Assembly: GCF_029255285.1 (NCBI RefSeq)
Contig: NZ_JAPUVI010000104.1
Coordinates: 26,068-90,067, forward strand
DNA from: Accumulibacter sp.
GTDB lineage: Bacteria > Pseudomonadota > Gammaproteobacteria > Burkholderiales > Rhodocyclaceae
Length of the DNA: 64,000 bases
Reading direction: 5' to 3'
The notes below the pieces were generated by a model that ran no database searches, was not told the origin of the DNA, and saw only the letters and a list, made by a program, of their open reading frames with translations. Position numbers and translations under genes: made by a program. Every line of letters starts with the position of its first letter. Position 1 is the first letter of the stretch. Positions 19,675 through 28,535 of this stretch are shown piece after piece.

Positions 19675-20169
19675 TCAGCGCGCGCGGTGACGTACGGTTC
19701 GCTTGGCCTCGAATTCGGCCGGACGCAGGCGCGCCGCCAGCTTGTCGAGCACCCCGTTGACGTATTTGTGGCCGTCGGTCCCACCGAAGCCCTTGGCCAG
19801 TTCGATCGATTCGTTGATGATCACGCGGTAGGGTGTTTGAGGGTAATTGGCGAGTTCGAACGCGCCGGCCAACAATACGCAAGCTTCGACCGGCGAAAGT
19901 TCGCCGAAGGGTCGGTCGAGACAGCCCTGCAACTGTCCTTCGAGAACTTTGTGCTGCGCCAGAACACCGTGCAGGAGGTGCGCAAAGAACTCGCGGTCGG
20001 CTTTCTCGAAGTCCTCCGTGTCGCTTAGGTGCGCTTCGATGGACGCCTCGTCGTTGGCACTCAAGTGCCACTGGTAGAGCCCTTGCAAAGCGAACTCGCG
20101 AGCTCGCCGGCGGGGTGTGCGGCTGGCGGCTGGCTTGCCTCCCGAACTTGTCGAAAACGGACCGGCCAT
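19675..20169 (-). CDS. nusB: Transcription antitermination protein NusB
   Basis: A 164-residue all-helical NusB. Recognised by RRRAREFALQGLYQWHLS, the ELSPVEACVLLAGAFEL segment and VIINESIELAKGFGGTDGHKYVNGVLDKLA. With NusE it binds boxA RNA and supports antitermination of rRNA operons. Its ATG (20169) overlaps the TGA of ribH, and a GTG immediately precedes it; AGGGAGGG provides the ribosome-binding site for either. The ribH-nusB pairing is widespread. Confidence 0.96.
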   Translation of the reverse strand: MAGPFSTSSGGKPAASRTPRRRAREFALQGLYQWHLSANDEASIEAHLSDTEDFEKADREFFAHLLHGVLAQHKVLEGQLQGCLDRPFGELSPVEACVLLAGAFELANYPQTPYRVIINESIELAKGFGGTDGHKYVNGVLDKLAARLRPAEFEAKRTVRHRAR

Positions 20170-20684
20170 CACGCTCCCTCCCTAATGAAGCGCAGCAGAT
20201 TGGCCATCTCGACAGCGACTTGGGCGCAATCAGCGCCTTTCGAATGCATCCGGACGAGTGCCTGGTCATCGTCTTCGCAAGTCAGGATGCCGTTGGCGAT
20301 GGGCACGCCGCTGCTCAACTGCACTTCCATCAGCGCCCGGCAGGAGTCATTGGCAACGATTTCGAAATGGTACGTCTCGCCGCGGATCACGGCGCCGAGC
20401 GCGATCAAGGCGTCGAATCGCTTGCTAGCCGCCATCGCCTGCAGCGTCAACGGTATCTCCAGGGCGCCCGGGACGCTGGCCAGCGTGACGTCGTGCTCGG
20501 CAACTTTCAGGCGCCCGAGTTCCGTCGTGCAGGCGCTGAGGAGGCCCTCGACGATATCCTGATTGAAGCGGCTCATGACGATGCCGATTCTCAGCCGCTC
20601 GCCGGCGAGCGACCGTTCGTACTCGCGGATATTCTCCGAGCGCGTCGCTGACGGGGAGTTTTTTGGAGGTTTGGGAATGGCCAT
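20169..20684 (-). CDS. ribH: 6,7-dimethyl-8-ribityllumazine synthase
   Basis: A 171-residue lumazine synthase. [19 protein letters not shown], the [10 protein letters not shown] loop, [14 protein letters not shown] and [19 protein letters not shown] carry the substrate and phosphate-binding residues. It condenses 5-amino-6-ribitylamino-uracil with 3,4-dihydroxy-2-butanone 4-phosphate, the latter made by the upstream ribBX product. Start and stop codons overlap those of both neighbours, indicating a tightly coupled operon. Confidence 0.97.
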   Translation of the reverse strand: MAIPKPPKNSPSATRSENIREYERSLAGERLRIGIVMSRFNQDIVEGLLSACTTELGRLKVAEHDVTLASVPGALEIPLTLQAMAASKRFDALIALGAVIRGETYHFEIVANDSCRALMEVQLSSGVPIANGILTCEDDDQALVRMHSKGADCAQVAVEMANLLRFIREGA

Positions 20685-21817
20685 CAGAGTCTTTCAAGGT
20701 CGGCAGGTGTGGCGATGTGGCCGGTTACTTCGAGGTCGAAACCGGTCATGCTCGGCATTCGGCGCGGACTGGAGAGGAGTTTCATCTTGCCGACACCCAG
20801 GTCGCGCAATATCTGCGCACCGATGCCGTAGGTGCGGGGATCCCAGCGCGCCGCAGGGCGCTTTGCCGAGACGGGTTCGCGCAAGGTTGCAAGAATATCC
20901 TGGCCGCTTTCCGGACGGTGCAGGAGAACGATGACGCCGGCCTCAACGCGTGCCAGTGCGGCCTGCGCCAGGTCGAGAGAAAAGGTATGCCTACCGCCCC
21001 CCGGATCGAGAAAATCGACCACAGAAAGCGGTTCATGTACGCGCACCAGTGTTTCCTTGTCGGGACGAATCTCGCCTTTGGTAAGGACCAGATGAACTTC
21101 GTTAGAAGTGCAGTCGGTATAGGCGTGGAGCGTGAACTGTCCATGGACGCTCTGCACGCTCTTCGACAGCGTGCGCTCGATCAGGGTCTCGTGCCGACTG
21201 CGATAGTGGATCAAATCGGTGATCGTGCCGATCTTGAGCGCATGCTCGCGCGCGAAGCCGACCAGATCCGCGAGGCGCGCCATGCTGCCATCTTCCTTGA
21301 GAATCTCGCAGATCACCGAGGCGGGTTCCAGTCCGGCCAGCAGAGCCAGGTCGCAACCGGCTTCGGTGTGACCGGCCCGCACCAGCACGCCACCGGGTCG
21401 CGCCATGATCGGGAACACGTGCCCTGGCTGGACGATGTCCTCGGGTCTCGCGTTTCTTGCTACCGCGGCTCTGATGGTCAGCGCGCGGTCCTGAGCCGAG
21501 ATGCCGGTAGTCACGCCCTCGGCGGCCTCGATGGAAACGGTGAACGCGGTACTGTAGGGGCTCTTGTTGTCACGTGCCATTTGCGTCAGACCCAACTGCC
21601 GACAGCGCGCCTCGGTCAGCGTCAGGCAGATCAGGCCGCGGCCAAAGCGGGCCATGAAGTTGATCGCCTCGGCCGTCACGTGCTCGGCAGCCAGAATCAG
21701 ATCGCCCTCGTTCTCGCGATCCTCCTCGTCGACCAGAACGACCATGCGCCCGGCACGCATTTCGACAATGACCTCTTCGATCGGCGAGATGTCGGCAGAT
21801 GTGCTTTGCGGTGCCAT
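20684..21817 (-). CDS. ribBX: RibBX: DHBP synthase fused to a degenerate GTP cyclohydrolase II domain
   Basis: About 377 residues. The N-terminal half is an intact 3,4-dihydroxy-2-butanone 4-phosphate synthase: [41 protein letters not shown]. The C-terminal half aligns with GTP cyclohydrolase II by [13 protein letters not shown], but the three zinc-binding cysteines of the RibA signature (C-X10-C-X-C) are replaced, as in [20 protein letters not shown]. It therefore should supply only the four-carbon precursor. This matches the RibBX variant described in proteobacteria. A separate ribA must exist elsewhere. The start is uncertain: ATGs at 21838, 21829 and 21817 are in frame. I looked for an FMN riboswitch upstream and did not see one. 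Confidence 0.92.
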   Translation of the reverse strand: MAPQSTSADISPIEEVIVEMRAGRMVVLVDEEDRENEGDLILAAEHVTAEAINFMARFGRGLICLTLTEARCRQLGLTQMARDNKSPYSTAFTVSIEAAEGVTTGISAQDRALTIRAAVARNARPEDIVQPGHVFPIMARPGGVLVRAGHTEAGCDLALLAGLEPASVICEILKEDGSMARLADLVGFAREHALKIGTITDLIHYRSRHETLIERTLSKSVQSVHGQFTLHAYTDCTSNEVHLVLTKGEIRPDKETLVRVHEPLSVVDFLDPGGGRHTFSLDLAQAALARVEAGVIVLLHRPESGQDILATLREPVSAKRPAARWDPRTYGIGAQILRDLGVGKMKLLSSPRRMPSMTGFDLEVTGHIATPADLERL

Positions 21818-22142
21818 TCTTTTGTCCATCCTCTGCATGATGATGACGCGCCATGCGGTTTATCTTCGACCGTCGAGCAGCCGTGTGGCGCCAAGTGGGC
21901 TCGTAACTCGCCGTTACACCAGAACCTGTTACCGGCACTGAAGCTCGCCGGCAGTGCCGTTTGATTCGCGGTGGAGTGGCCCGGATTCGTCCGAAGCTGC
22001 GATTCTCGCAGTTTCCGGGCTCAACCGCCATCCGGAACCTTGTTTGACGTGCTTCCGCTACTCCGTCGCGTGGCGGCCGACAGTTATGGGAAGCGGCGAG
22101 CCGGAGACTGGGTTGAGCGCGGGCTGACGTAGGAGGCCGGCA

Positions 22143-23093
22143 ATGCGTGACAACCATTGGCGCGACTTGAGGCAAAGTGGCGATAATGTAAGCATGGCTT
22201 CGTTCTCGCTCAAACCTTATGCTTGGCTGTCGATCGGCGCCGCATTCGCGACCATTGCACTGAAAGCGGCAGCGTGGCGGATGACCGGTTCGGTTGGCCT
22301 GTTGTCGGACGCGGTCGAGTCCCTGGTGAATCTGGCTGGCGCCGTCATGGCCTTGGCGATGCTGTCGATTGCTGAACAGCCGGAGGATGAAGGGCACACT
22401 TTCGGCCACGGCAAGGCCGAGTATTTCTCCAGCGGTTTCGAAGGACTGCTGATTTTCTTCGCCGCCGTGGCTATCGCCGTCGCTTCGGTAGAGCGCTTGC
22501 TCTACCCTAGGGAACTCGAACAACTTGGCCTGGGCCTGGTGGTTTCCATCGTGGCTTCGCTGATCAATCTGGCCGTCGGAGGAATCTTGCTGCGCGCCGG
22601 ACGGCGCTTTCGGTCGATCACGCTGGAAGCCGACGCGCACCACTTGCTGACGGACGTCTGGACGTCGGTCGGCGTCGTCGTCGGGCTGCTCGCGGTTGGG
22701 TTTACGGGCTGGTTGTGGCTCGATCCGGCCTTGGCCTTGCTGGTCGCCGGTAACATCGTATGGACGGGTTGGCGTCTGCTGCAACGGTCGGCGAGGGGAC
22801 TGATGGACGGCAGTCTGCCGCCGGAACAGCATGCGGAACTGCTCGTCGTCCTCGAACGCTACCGCTTGCTGGGCATCGGGTTCCATGCGGTGAGGACTCG
22901 TGAGTCTGGCGCTCGCCGCTTTGTTTCGCTTCATGTCTTGGTTCCCGGGGACTGGACCATTGCGCGCGGCCACCAGCTGGCGGAGGACATCGAGCGCGAT
23001 GTTCGCCAAGCGTTGCCGCACGCGTCGGTGTTCACTCATCTCGAACCTTTGGAAGACCCGGTGTCGCAGGACGACATTCGCCTTGACCGATAA
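22143..23093 (+). CDS. Cation diffusion facilitator family transporter
   Basis: A 316-residue CDF efflux protein with about six transmembrane helices and a C-terminal cytoplasmic ferredoxin-like domain (~210-300). Metal-site motifs are LLSDAVESLVN in helix 2, HTFGHGKAEYFSS in the loop and EADAHHLLTDVWTS in helix 5 (HxxxD type). The family exports divalent metals such as Zn2+, Fe2+ or Mn2+ by proton exchange; the metal cannot be assigned. TAGGAGG sits six bases before the ATG at 22143, which decides that start over an internal ATG at 22194. It overlaps the start of the S1/P1 nuclease gene; that enzyme family binds zinc. Confidence 0.92.
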   Translation: MRDNHWRDLRQSGDNVSMASFSLKPYAWLSIGAAFATIALKAAAWRMTGSVGLLSDAVESLVNLAGAVMALAMLSIAEQPEDEGHTFGHGKAEYFSSGFEGLLIFFAAVAIAVASVERLLYPRELEQLGLGLVVSIVASLINLAVGGILLRAGRRFRSITLEADAHHLLTDVWTSVGVVVGLLAVGFTGWLWLDPALALLVAGNIVWTGWRLLQRSARGLMDGSLPPEQHAELLVVLERYRLLGIGFHAVRTRESGARRFVSLHVLVPGDWTIARGHQLAEDIERDVRQALPHASVFTHLEPLEDPVSQDDIRLDR

Positions 23094-24048
23094 GCTGTTC
23101 GGGAGATGGCGCGGAAAGGCTCTTCAGATGCTGCTCGCCCTTAGCGTCTGTCCGGCCATGGCCTGGAACGCTGGCGGCCATCGGATCACCGCGCAGATCG
23201 CCTGGGATAGTATGGATGGGGAAACACGCTCGGCGGTGGTCGAACTTCTACGCCGTCACCCCGACTACGAACGCTGGCAAGTCCGCGCCAAGGGTGGCGA
23301 TCCCGGCCTGACAGCTTTTCTCGAAGCGTCGACCTGGCCGGACGACATCCGGGTTGACTCGCGCTTCTACACGGCGGGCGCCGAACCGCCGACCGTCACG
23401 CAAGCTGGTTTTCCGGACATGGAGCGTCGGGCGAACTGGCATTACCTGGACCGGCCGTTGACCCCGGAGATGAAGCTCCCGCAACCGTCCGGGAGGCTCG
23501 ACCGACAACTTGTTAGCCTCGGCCGGACGGTCGGTGACCCGAGGGCGCCGCTTAGTGAGCGAGCCTATGCTTTGCCATGGCTGATCCATCTGGTCGGCGA
23601 CGCGCACCAACCGCTGCATGCGGCCAGTCGCTATCGAGCCGACGGGCAGAGCGACGCTGGTGGCAGCCACCTGATGATCATCAACCCATTGGCGGCAACA
23701 AATCGCCAAGCGATGAGTCTGCACCGCTACTGGGACGACCTCCCGGCACCGCCCTGGTTGCGTGGCAGCCGACTGGAAACCGAGGCTAGGGCGCTGATCG
23801 GGCAGTACGGCGTAGCGCCTGATAGTGGGGAGCCCGAGCAGTGGATCGACGAAAGCTGGCGAATCGCCCGCCAGCACGCCTATCCGCCGGAGGACGCGAG
23901 TGCTGTGCCTACGATCGGCGAGGACTTTCATGCGACCGCGCGAGCGATCGCGCGCCGTCGCGTGGTCGAGGCAGGTTATCGCTTGGCCGATCTGCTGCGG
24001 CGGCTGTTGCGACACTCCGGCGAGCCGGGCGCCGTACTGCGACGTTGA
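23083..24048 (+). CDS. S1/P1 family zinc-dependent nuclease
   Basis: About 321 residues. After a signal peptide ending AMA, the mature protein should begin WNAGGHRITAQIAW; the N-terminal Trp and this His are zinc ligands in S1/P1 nucleases. Further ligands appear in STWPDDIR, NWHYLD, WLIHLVGDAHQPLHA and SLHRYWDD. These enzymes degrade single-stranded DNA and RNA outside the cytoplasm. A TTG at 23083 gives a signal peptide with a charged n-region (LFGRWRGKALQMLLALSVCP); the ATG at 23128 has a better ribosome-binding site but no charged n-region. The reading frame begins inside the transporter gene, suggesting coupled expression. Confidence 0.88.
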   Translation: MTDKLFGRWRGKALQMLLALSVCPAMAWNAGGHRITAQIAWDSMDGETRSAVVELLRRHPDYERWQVRAKGGDPGLTAFLEASTWPDDIRVDSRFYTAGAEPPTVTQAGFPDMERRANWHYLDRPLTPEMKLPQPSGRLDRQLVSLGRTVGDPRAPLSERAYALPWLIHLVGDAHQPLHAASRYRADGQSDAGGSHLMIINPLAATNRQAMSLHRYWDDLPAPPWLRGSRLETEARALIGQYGVAPDSGEPEQWIDESWRIARQHAYPPEDASAVPTIGEDFHATARAIARRRVVEAGYRLADLLRRLLRHSGEPGAVLRR

Positions 24049-24054
24049 AGCATT

Positions 24055-24068
24055 GTTCCACGTGGAAC
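24055..24068. other. parS-like centromere palindrome (GTTCCACGTGGAAC)
   Basis: A perfect 14-bp palindrome lying just after the nuclease stop codon, flanked by T on the left (TGTTCCACGTGGAACC). It matches the near-universal bacterial parS core GTTNCACGTGNAAC bound by ParB. A second match lies at 31130-31145. Two copies within 7.1 kb point to a chromosome-partition locus near the replication origin; parA/parB are not in the window. Confidence 0.75.
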
Positions 24069-24126
24069 CTTTTCGGCGCTGCATTGGCGGCGAAGAAGAG
24101 TCGTGCCGCTCGGCAGGACGGGCATG

Positions 24127-25056
24127 CTACCCGTCGGCCGGCAAGGCGCAGAAAGCACCTGCTCTGAGGCGCGTTCCGGCGACGAACTGGGCACTGGAAA
24201 GCCTTTTTCCGCCAGCTTTCTGAAGTTCGACAAGACGCAAGGCGCCGTCACCGCAAGCGACGACGATTCCGTCGCGATCCACCCTGAGAATCCGACCGGC
24301 CAGGTCGTTGTCGGCCACGACTTCGGCACGCCACACTTTGACCGGCATACCGGCGAGGTCGCAGCTTGCACCGGGAAACGGATTGAAGGCGCGTATCTGA
24401 CGCGCCAGTCGTGCCGCCGACAAACGCCAGTCGAGAGCGGCCTCGGACTTGTCGATCTTCGCGGCGTAGGTCACTCCGTCCGGCGACTGTGCTACCGGGG
24501 TCTGGGGCCAGTCGGCAAGAGTCTCGACGATCAAACGCGCCCCCAGGGCGGCCAGCCTGTCATGTAGGGACGATGCGGTATCGTCGTCCGCGATCGTCAG
24601 TCTGGCCGATCTTAGAACGGGGCCGGTGTCGAGTCCGGCGTCCATCCGCATGATCGATACCCCGGTTTCGCTGTCTCCCGCAAGTATCGCCCTTTGGATC
24701 GGTGCGGCGCCCCGCCAGCGTGGCAATAGCGAAGCGTGAATGTTGAGGCAGCCGAAACGCGGCAGGTCGAGAACCGCCTGCGGTAAGATCAGGCCATACG
24801 CGGCGACGACCATTGCGTCGGCGGCGGCGCTGGCGATTCGTTCCTGCACTAAGGGCTCCCTAAGCGTAGGCGCTTGCAGGACTTCGATCGCCGACTCCTG
24901 TGCCAGCCGTTTGACCGGTGAGGGACGGACGGTGAGACCTCGCCCGGATGGCCGATCGGGTTGTGTCAGGACCAGCGCCACCCGATGCCCGGCAACCAAG
25001 ATCTGCCGCAGAGCGACTTCGGCGAACTCCGGTGTGCCGGCGAAGATCAGCCTCAT
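24127..25056 (-). CDS. fmt: Methionyl-tRNA formyltransferase
   Basis: A 309-residue Fmt. The N-terminal formyltransferase domain starts [15 protein letters not shown] and contains the formyl-donor and catalytic motifs [22 protein letters not shown] and MDAGLDTGP. The C-terminal tRNA-binding domain follows DKSEAALDW. It formylates initiator Met-tRNA using 10-formyl-tetrahydrofolate. Its ATG overlaps the def stop codon by four bases, the standard def-fmt coupling. Confidence 0.97.
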   Translation of the reverse strand: MRLIFAGTPEFAEVALRQILVAGHRVALVLTQPDRPSGRGLTVRPSPVKRLAQESAIEVLQAPTLREPLVQERIASAAADAMVVAAYGLILPQAVLDLPRFGCLNIHASLLPRWRGAAPIQRAILAGDSETGVSIMRMDAGLDTGPVLRSARLTIADDDTASSLHDRLAALGARLIVETLADWPQTPVAQSPDGVTYAAKIDKSEAALDWRLSAARLARQIRAFNPFPGASCDLAGMPVKVWRAEVVADNDLAGRILRVDRDGIVVACGDGALRLVELQKAGGKRLSSAQFVAGTRLRAGAFCALPADG

Positions 25057-25556
25057 GCTGTGATCCTGGCCTGCTTGGCAAGCTTGTTCCTGATCCGTAA
25101 CTGCTTCAATTGGGATAGGTGCTCGACGAAGACTTTCCCCTGCAGGTGATCTATCTCGTGTTGCAGGCAGACGGCAAGCAAACCCTCGGCCTCGACCGTC
25201 CGCTCGCCGCCGTCCAGATCCAAATAGCGTACGACGACGCGCGCTGCGCGTTCGACCTTGTCATACACTCCCGGTACGGAGAGGCAGCCTTCCTCGTGCA
25301 CCTGCTGACCGTCTTGCTCGACGACCTCCGGATTGATCAGGGTCAGCAACTGATCGCGTGTCTCCGAGGCGTCGACCACGATGAGGCGCAAATGCACGTC
25401 CACCTGTGTCGCCGCGAGGCCAATGCCTGGCGCCTCGTACATTGTCTCGGCCATGTCGCGCGCCAGCCGGCGAATGCCGTCGTCAATGCTGCCGACGCGC
25501 GCGGCGATCTTCTTGAGGCGTGGGTCGGGAAATCGGAGGATGGGTAGTAGAGACAT
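25053..25556 (-). CDS. def: Peptide deformylase
   Basis: A 167-residue metalloprotease removing the N-formyl group from new proteins. All three motifs are present: [17 protein letters not shown] with the metal-binding Cys, and [10 protein letters not shown] with two metal-binding His and the catalytic Glu. The ATG at 25556 ([16 protein letters not shown]) fits the family; a longer frame upstream adds a poorly fitting N terminus. The start faces the divergent LysM protein gene. Confidence 0.97.
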   Translation of the reverse strand: MSLLPILRFPDPRLKKIAARVGSIDDGIRRLARDMAETMYEAPGIGLAATQVDVHLRLIVVDASETRDQLLTLINPEVVEQDGQQVHEEGCLSVPGVYDKVERAARVVVRYLDLDGGERTVEAEGLLAVCLQHEIDHLQGKVFVEHLSQLKQLRIRNKLAKQARITA

Positions 25557-25733
25557 AAAAAGCTTGATCGAAGAAATAACTACGTGCAGAATCCAGCGTA
25601 GTGTCTTGAAATACTGGCGCCTCTTGTCGTCCGCCTGCTGCAATCACGTCGGCAATGGCGCTACCCTACACGGCAGACAGAACTCGGTGCCGGGAGTTCA
25701 TCCCGGCACGACCGCTCCTACGAGGATAACACG

Positions 25734-26750
25734 ATGACCCGCATTATGTTCGCGTTGCTTCTGGCCATCGCCAGCGCGTTTCGCTGCGCTTCCGGCCAGG
25801 AGATTCAACTCGCTGCCAACGCGCCGGACCGTCACATCGTGCTCCCCGGCGACACTCTCTGGGATCTGTCGGCCAAGTTTCTCAAGGAGCCTTGGCGCTG
25901 GCCAGAGATTTGGCGGATGAATCGCGATCAGATCCGAAACCCGCACCGTATTTTTCCGGGTGACATCATCGTTCTTGAGCGTGACTCGGAAGGTAATCCG
26001 CGTCTGCGTCTTCAGCAATCGAAGCTGAAGCCTCAGGTCTATTCGGAATCGGTCGATCAATCGATCCCGGCGATTCCACCGAACGTCATTCGTCCTTTCC
26101 TGTCCGACCCGCTGATCGTCGAAGCCAATGCGCTCGACAGCGCGGCGCGCATCGCCGCCACTCAACAGGATCGCGTGTTCATCGGCAACGGCGACCGCGC
26201 TTATGTCATCAATGCGGACCCCTCCCAGGCAACTTGGCAGATTTACCGCAACGGCAGGGCATTGAATGATCCGGAGAACAACGAACTCCTCGGTTACGAA
26301 GCCTATTACCTGGGCACCGCCCGGCAGCTTCAGGCGGGCAATCCGGCGGTCTTCGAAGTGGTCAGCATGAAGGAGGAAATCGGCCGTGGCGACCGCCTGC
26401 TGCCGGCCATTAAGCCGCCGCTCATCGCCTACGTCCCGCATCGACCGGATTCCTCGGTGGACGGCCGTGTCATTTCGGTTTACGGCGGCGTTGACGTGGC
26501 CGGACGCGGGTCGATCGTGGCGATCAACCGGGGGGCGACCAACGGGCTGGAGGTCGGACACGTCTTGGCGATCGAACGTAATCGACTGGCGATTGGTCGC
26601 GCGGAAGACGATCGCAAGGAGTCGGTCCAGATTCCCGAACAGCGTATCGGTTTGCTATTCGTCTTCCGCATTTTCGAGCGCATCTCTTACGGCCTGATCG
26701 TGCAGTCGGAGGGGACCATCGAAGTCAACGACTTCGTCCGCACCCCGTAA
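25734..26750 (+). CDS. LysM peptidoglycan-binding exported protein
   Basis: A 338-residue protein with a signal peptide and one LysM domain at about residues 33-80 (HIVLPGDTLWDLSAKFL, IFPGDIIVL). The remaining ~250 residues are predominantly beta-like and match a conserved extension found beside def-fmt-dprA in proteobacteria. LysM anchors proteins to N-acetylglucosamine in the cell wall. It is four bases from dprA, so it is probably the first gene of LysM-dprA-smg-topB. Its exact role is unknown. Confidence 0.9.
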   Translation: MTRIMFALLLAIASAFRCASGQEIQLAANAPDRHIVLPGDTLWDLSAKFLKEPWRWPEIWRMNRDQIRNPHRIFPGDIIVLERDSEGNPRLRLQQSKLKPQVYSESVDQSIPAIPPNVIRPFLSDPLIVEANALDSAARIAATQQDRVFIGNGDRAYVINADPSQATWQIYRNGRALNDPENNELLGYEAYYLGTARQLQAGNPAVFEVVSMKEEIGRGDRLLPAIKPPLIAYVPHRPDSSVDGRVISVYGGVDVAGRGSIVAINRGATNGLEVGHVLAIERNRLAIGRAEDDRKESVQIPEQRIGLLFVFRIFERISYGLIVQSEGTIEVNDFVRTP

Positions 26751-26753
26751 GCA

Positions 26754-27851
26754 ATGAATTCGCGCGAGTCGCTGGCCGGCTGGCTACGACTGACGCTGAT
26801 TCCGGGTGTCGGCGGTGAGACACAACGCAAGCTTCTTGCCGCGTTCGGTTTGCCCGAAGCCATCTTCGGTGCTGGCCGCAGCGCGCTGAGCGATGTCGTC
26901 GGTGATCGGCTGGCCAAGCTCCTGCTCGAAACCGACAATCGCGCTGCCGTCGAGCGAGCGCTGAACTGGGCGGACAAGGACGACCAACATGTCGTTTGTC
27001 TGGCCGATCCCGAGTATCCGGAATCGCTATTGCAAATTCCGGATCCGCCGACGCTACTCTACGTTCGCGGTTGCCTTTCTCAGATCAAGCAGGTGTCGGT
27101 GGCGATGGTCGGGAGCCGCAACCCGACGCCACAGGGTGTCGCGAACGCCGAACGCTTCGCTGCCGCATTGGCCGATGCCGGTTTGATCATCACCAGTGGC
27201 CTGGCGCTCGGGATCGATGCCGCGGCCCATCGTGGCGCCCTGAGCGTGTCGGGTAACACGATCGCTTTCATGGGTACTGGAATTGACCGAATCTACCCGG
27301 CAGCCAATCTCAAGTTGGCGACCGAAGTCGCCCGGCGGGGAAGCATTGTTTCCGAGTATCCGCTGGGCACTCCTCCGGTCGCCGCTAACTTTCCACGTCG
27401 CAACCGGCTGATATCGGGCTTATCACGTGGCGTTTTGGTGGTCGAGGCAACGACCGAGAGCGGCTCCCTGATCACCGCGCGACTCGCCGCCGACCAAGGG
27501 CGCGAAGTCTTTGCTATTCCCGGATCGATCCACTCGCCGCAGTCACGGGGCTGTCACAGGCTGATCAAACAGGGGGCCAAGCTGGTCGAAACCGTTGCCG
27601 ATGTGCTCGACGAACTTGGCTGGACACAGCCGCCTGCGCTAGGCAAGTCAGCCAGCACGACGACGGCGGTCGATGGGGAAGCTGGGATGCTGCTGCAGGC
27701 CATGGGTTTCGAGCGTTGCAACCTCGATGAGATTGCTGCACGCAGCCGCTTGACGGCCGACGTGGTTTCGGTGATGCTGCTCCATCTGGAGCTGGATGGT
27801 CGGGTCGCCAGTTTGCCGGGCGGCTATTATCAACGGACTTCGCAAGCCTGA
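26754..27851 (+). CDS. dprA: DNA processing protein DprA
   Basis: A 365-residue DprA. An N-terminal SAM-like domain (LRLTLIPGVGGETQRKLL) is followed by the Rossmann-fold domain with VAMVGSRNPTPQG, SGLALGIDAAAHRGAL, FMGTGIDRIYPAAN and FPRRNRLISGLSRGVLVVEA, then a C-terminal winged-helix part (about 300-360). DprA loads RecA onto incoming single-stranded DNA during transformation. The cell thus has at least this piece of competence machinery; the recA gene lies at 14.4 kb. Confidence 0.97.
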   Translation: MNSRESLAGWLRLTLIPGVGGETQRKLLAAFGLPEAIFGAGRSALSDVVGDRLAKLLLETDNRAAVERALNWADKDDQHVVCLADPEYPESLLQIPDPPTLLYVRGCLSQIKQVSVAMVGSRNPTPQGVANAERFAAALADAGLIITSGLALGIDAAAHRGALSVSGNTIAFMGTGIDRIYPAANLKLATEVARRGSIVSEYPLGTPPVAANFPRRNRLISGLSRGVLVVEATTESGSLITARLAADQGREVFAIPGSIHSPQSRGCHRLIKQGAKLVETVADVLDELGWTQPPALGKSASTTTAVDGEAGMLLQAMGFERCNLDEIAARSRLTADVVSVMLLHLELDGRVASLPGGYYQRTSQA

Positions 27852-27863
27852 TTGCTTTTGCTG

Positions 27864-28316
27864 ATGATCGACATCCTTGTTTACCTGTTTGCGAACTATC
27901 ACGACTTCAAGGCCCGGCCGAAGACGCGCGCGCCAAGGCGGAGGCTAAGCGCGGTGGGATTCAGCGCCGCCGCCATTGGTGAGGCCCTCCAATGGCTAGA
28001 CGGCCTGAGCGATCGGCCGGTCGTCGAGCTGGCCGACAGCCATGGTAGGATGCGAATCTATACAAGGCCGGAACAGAACAAGCTAGTAGGCATCGACTGC
28101 CTGGGCTTCGTTGCTGTTCTCGAGGCAAACAGATTGCTTAGCCCGGCCATGCGGGAGACGGCCATCGATCGTGCGATGATCCTCAACGATGACCCGGTGC
28201 CGCTCGCCAAGTTCAAGATCATCGTACTGATGGTGCTTTGGAGCCGCGAGCAGGATATGGAACCGTTGATCGTCGAAGAGTTACTTGACGACGGCGGCAC
28301 TCACTTGTTGCACTAG
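27864..28316 (+). CDS. smg: DUF494/Smg family protein
   Basis: A 150-residue Smg-like protein, recognised by MIDILVYLFANYHDF at the N terminus, FSAAAIGEALQWLDGL and a C-terminal half rich in Leu and acidic residues. The function is unknown, though the gene is conserved between dprA and topB or topA in many proteobacteria. The ATG at 27864 lies 12 bases after the dprA stop; a TTG four codons earlier is a possible alternative. Confidence 0.92.
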   Translation: MIDILVYLFANYHDFKARPKTRAPRRRLSAVGFSAAAIGEALQWLDGLSDRPVVELADSHGRMRIYTRPEQNKLVGIDCLGFVAVLEANRLLSPAMRETAIDRAMILNDDPVPLAKFKIIVLMVLWSREQDMEPLIVEELLDDGGTHLLH

Positions 28317-28535
28317 ATTTCCCGGCGACTCGACGTTCACTCGCTCGTGGCAGTCATGCCGCTGGGCAACGACCTTGCATCGACAGCCTGCGCCGGGCGG
28401 CCCACGGCATCCCTCCGACGCCGGCCGGCTTGCCAAGCACGGCGCTGTGCTCTTATCATGGTTCGCGGGGTATCGCCGTCGGGTCTGTCCCAGATGCTCC
28501 CTTTTTGCCAATCCTCCGGGCCGCTGAAGACTCCC

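Noticed and set aside
21839-22142. Possible FMN riboswitch upstream of ribBX
   Set aside because: I searched the leader for the RFN conserved blocks and found none on the minus strand.
21570-23039. 489-codon minus-strand open frame across the ribBX start and the CDF gene
   Set aside because: It overlaps two recognised genes, has low-complexity composition and no recognisable motif; it arises from GC-rich codon bias.
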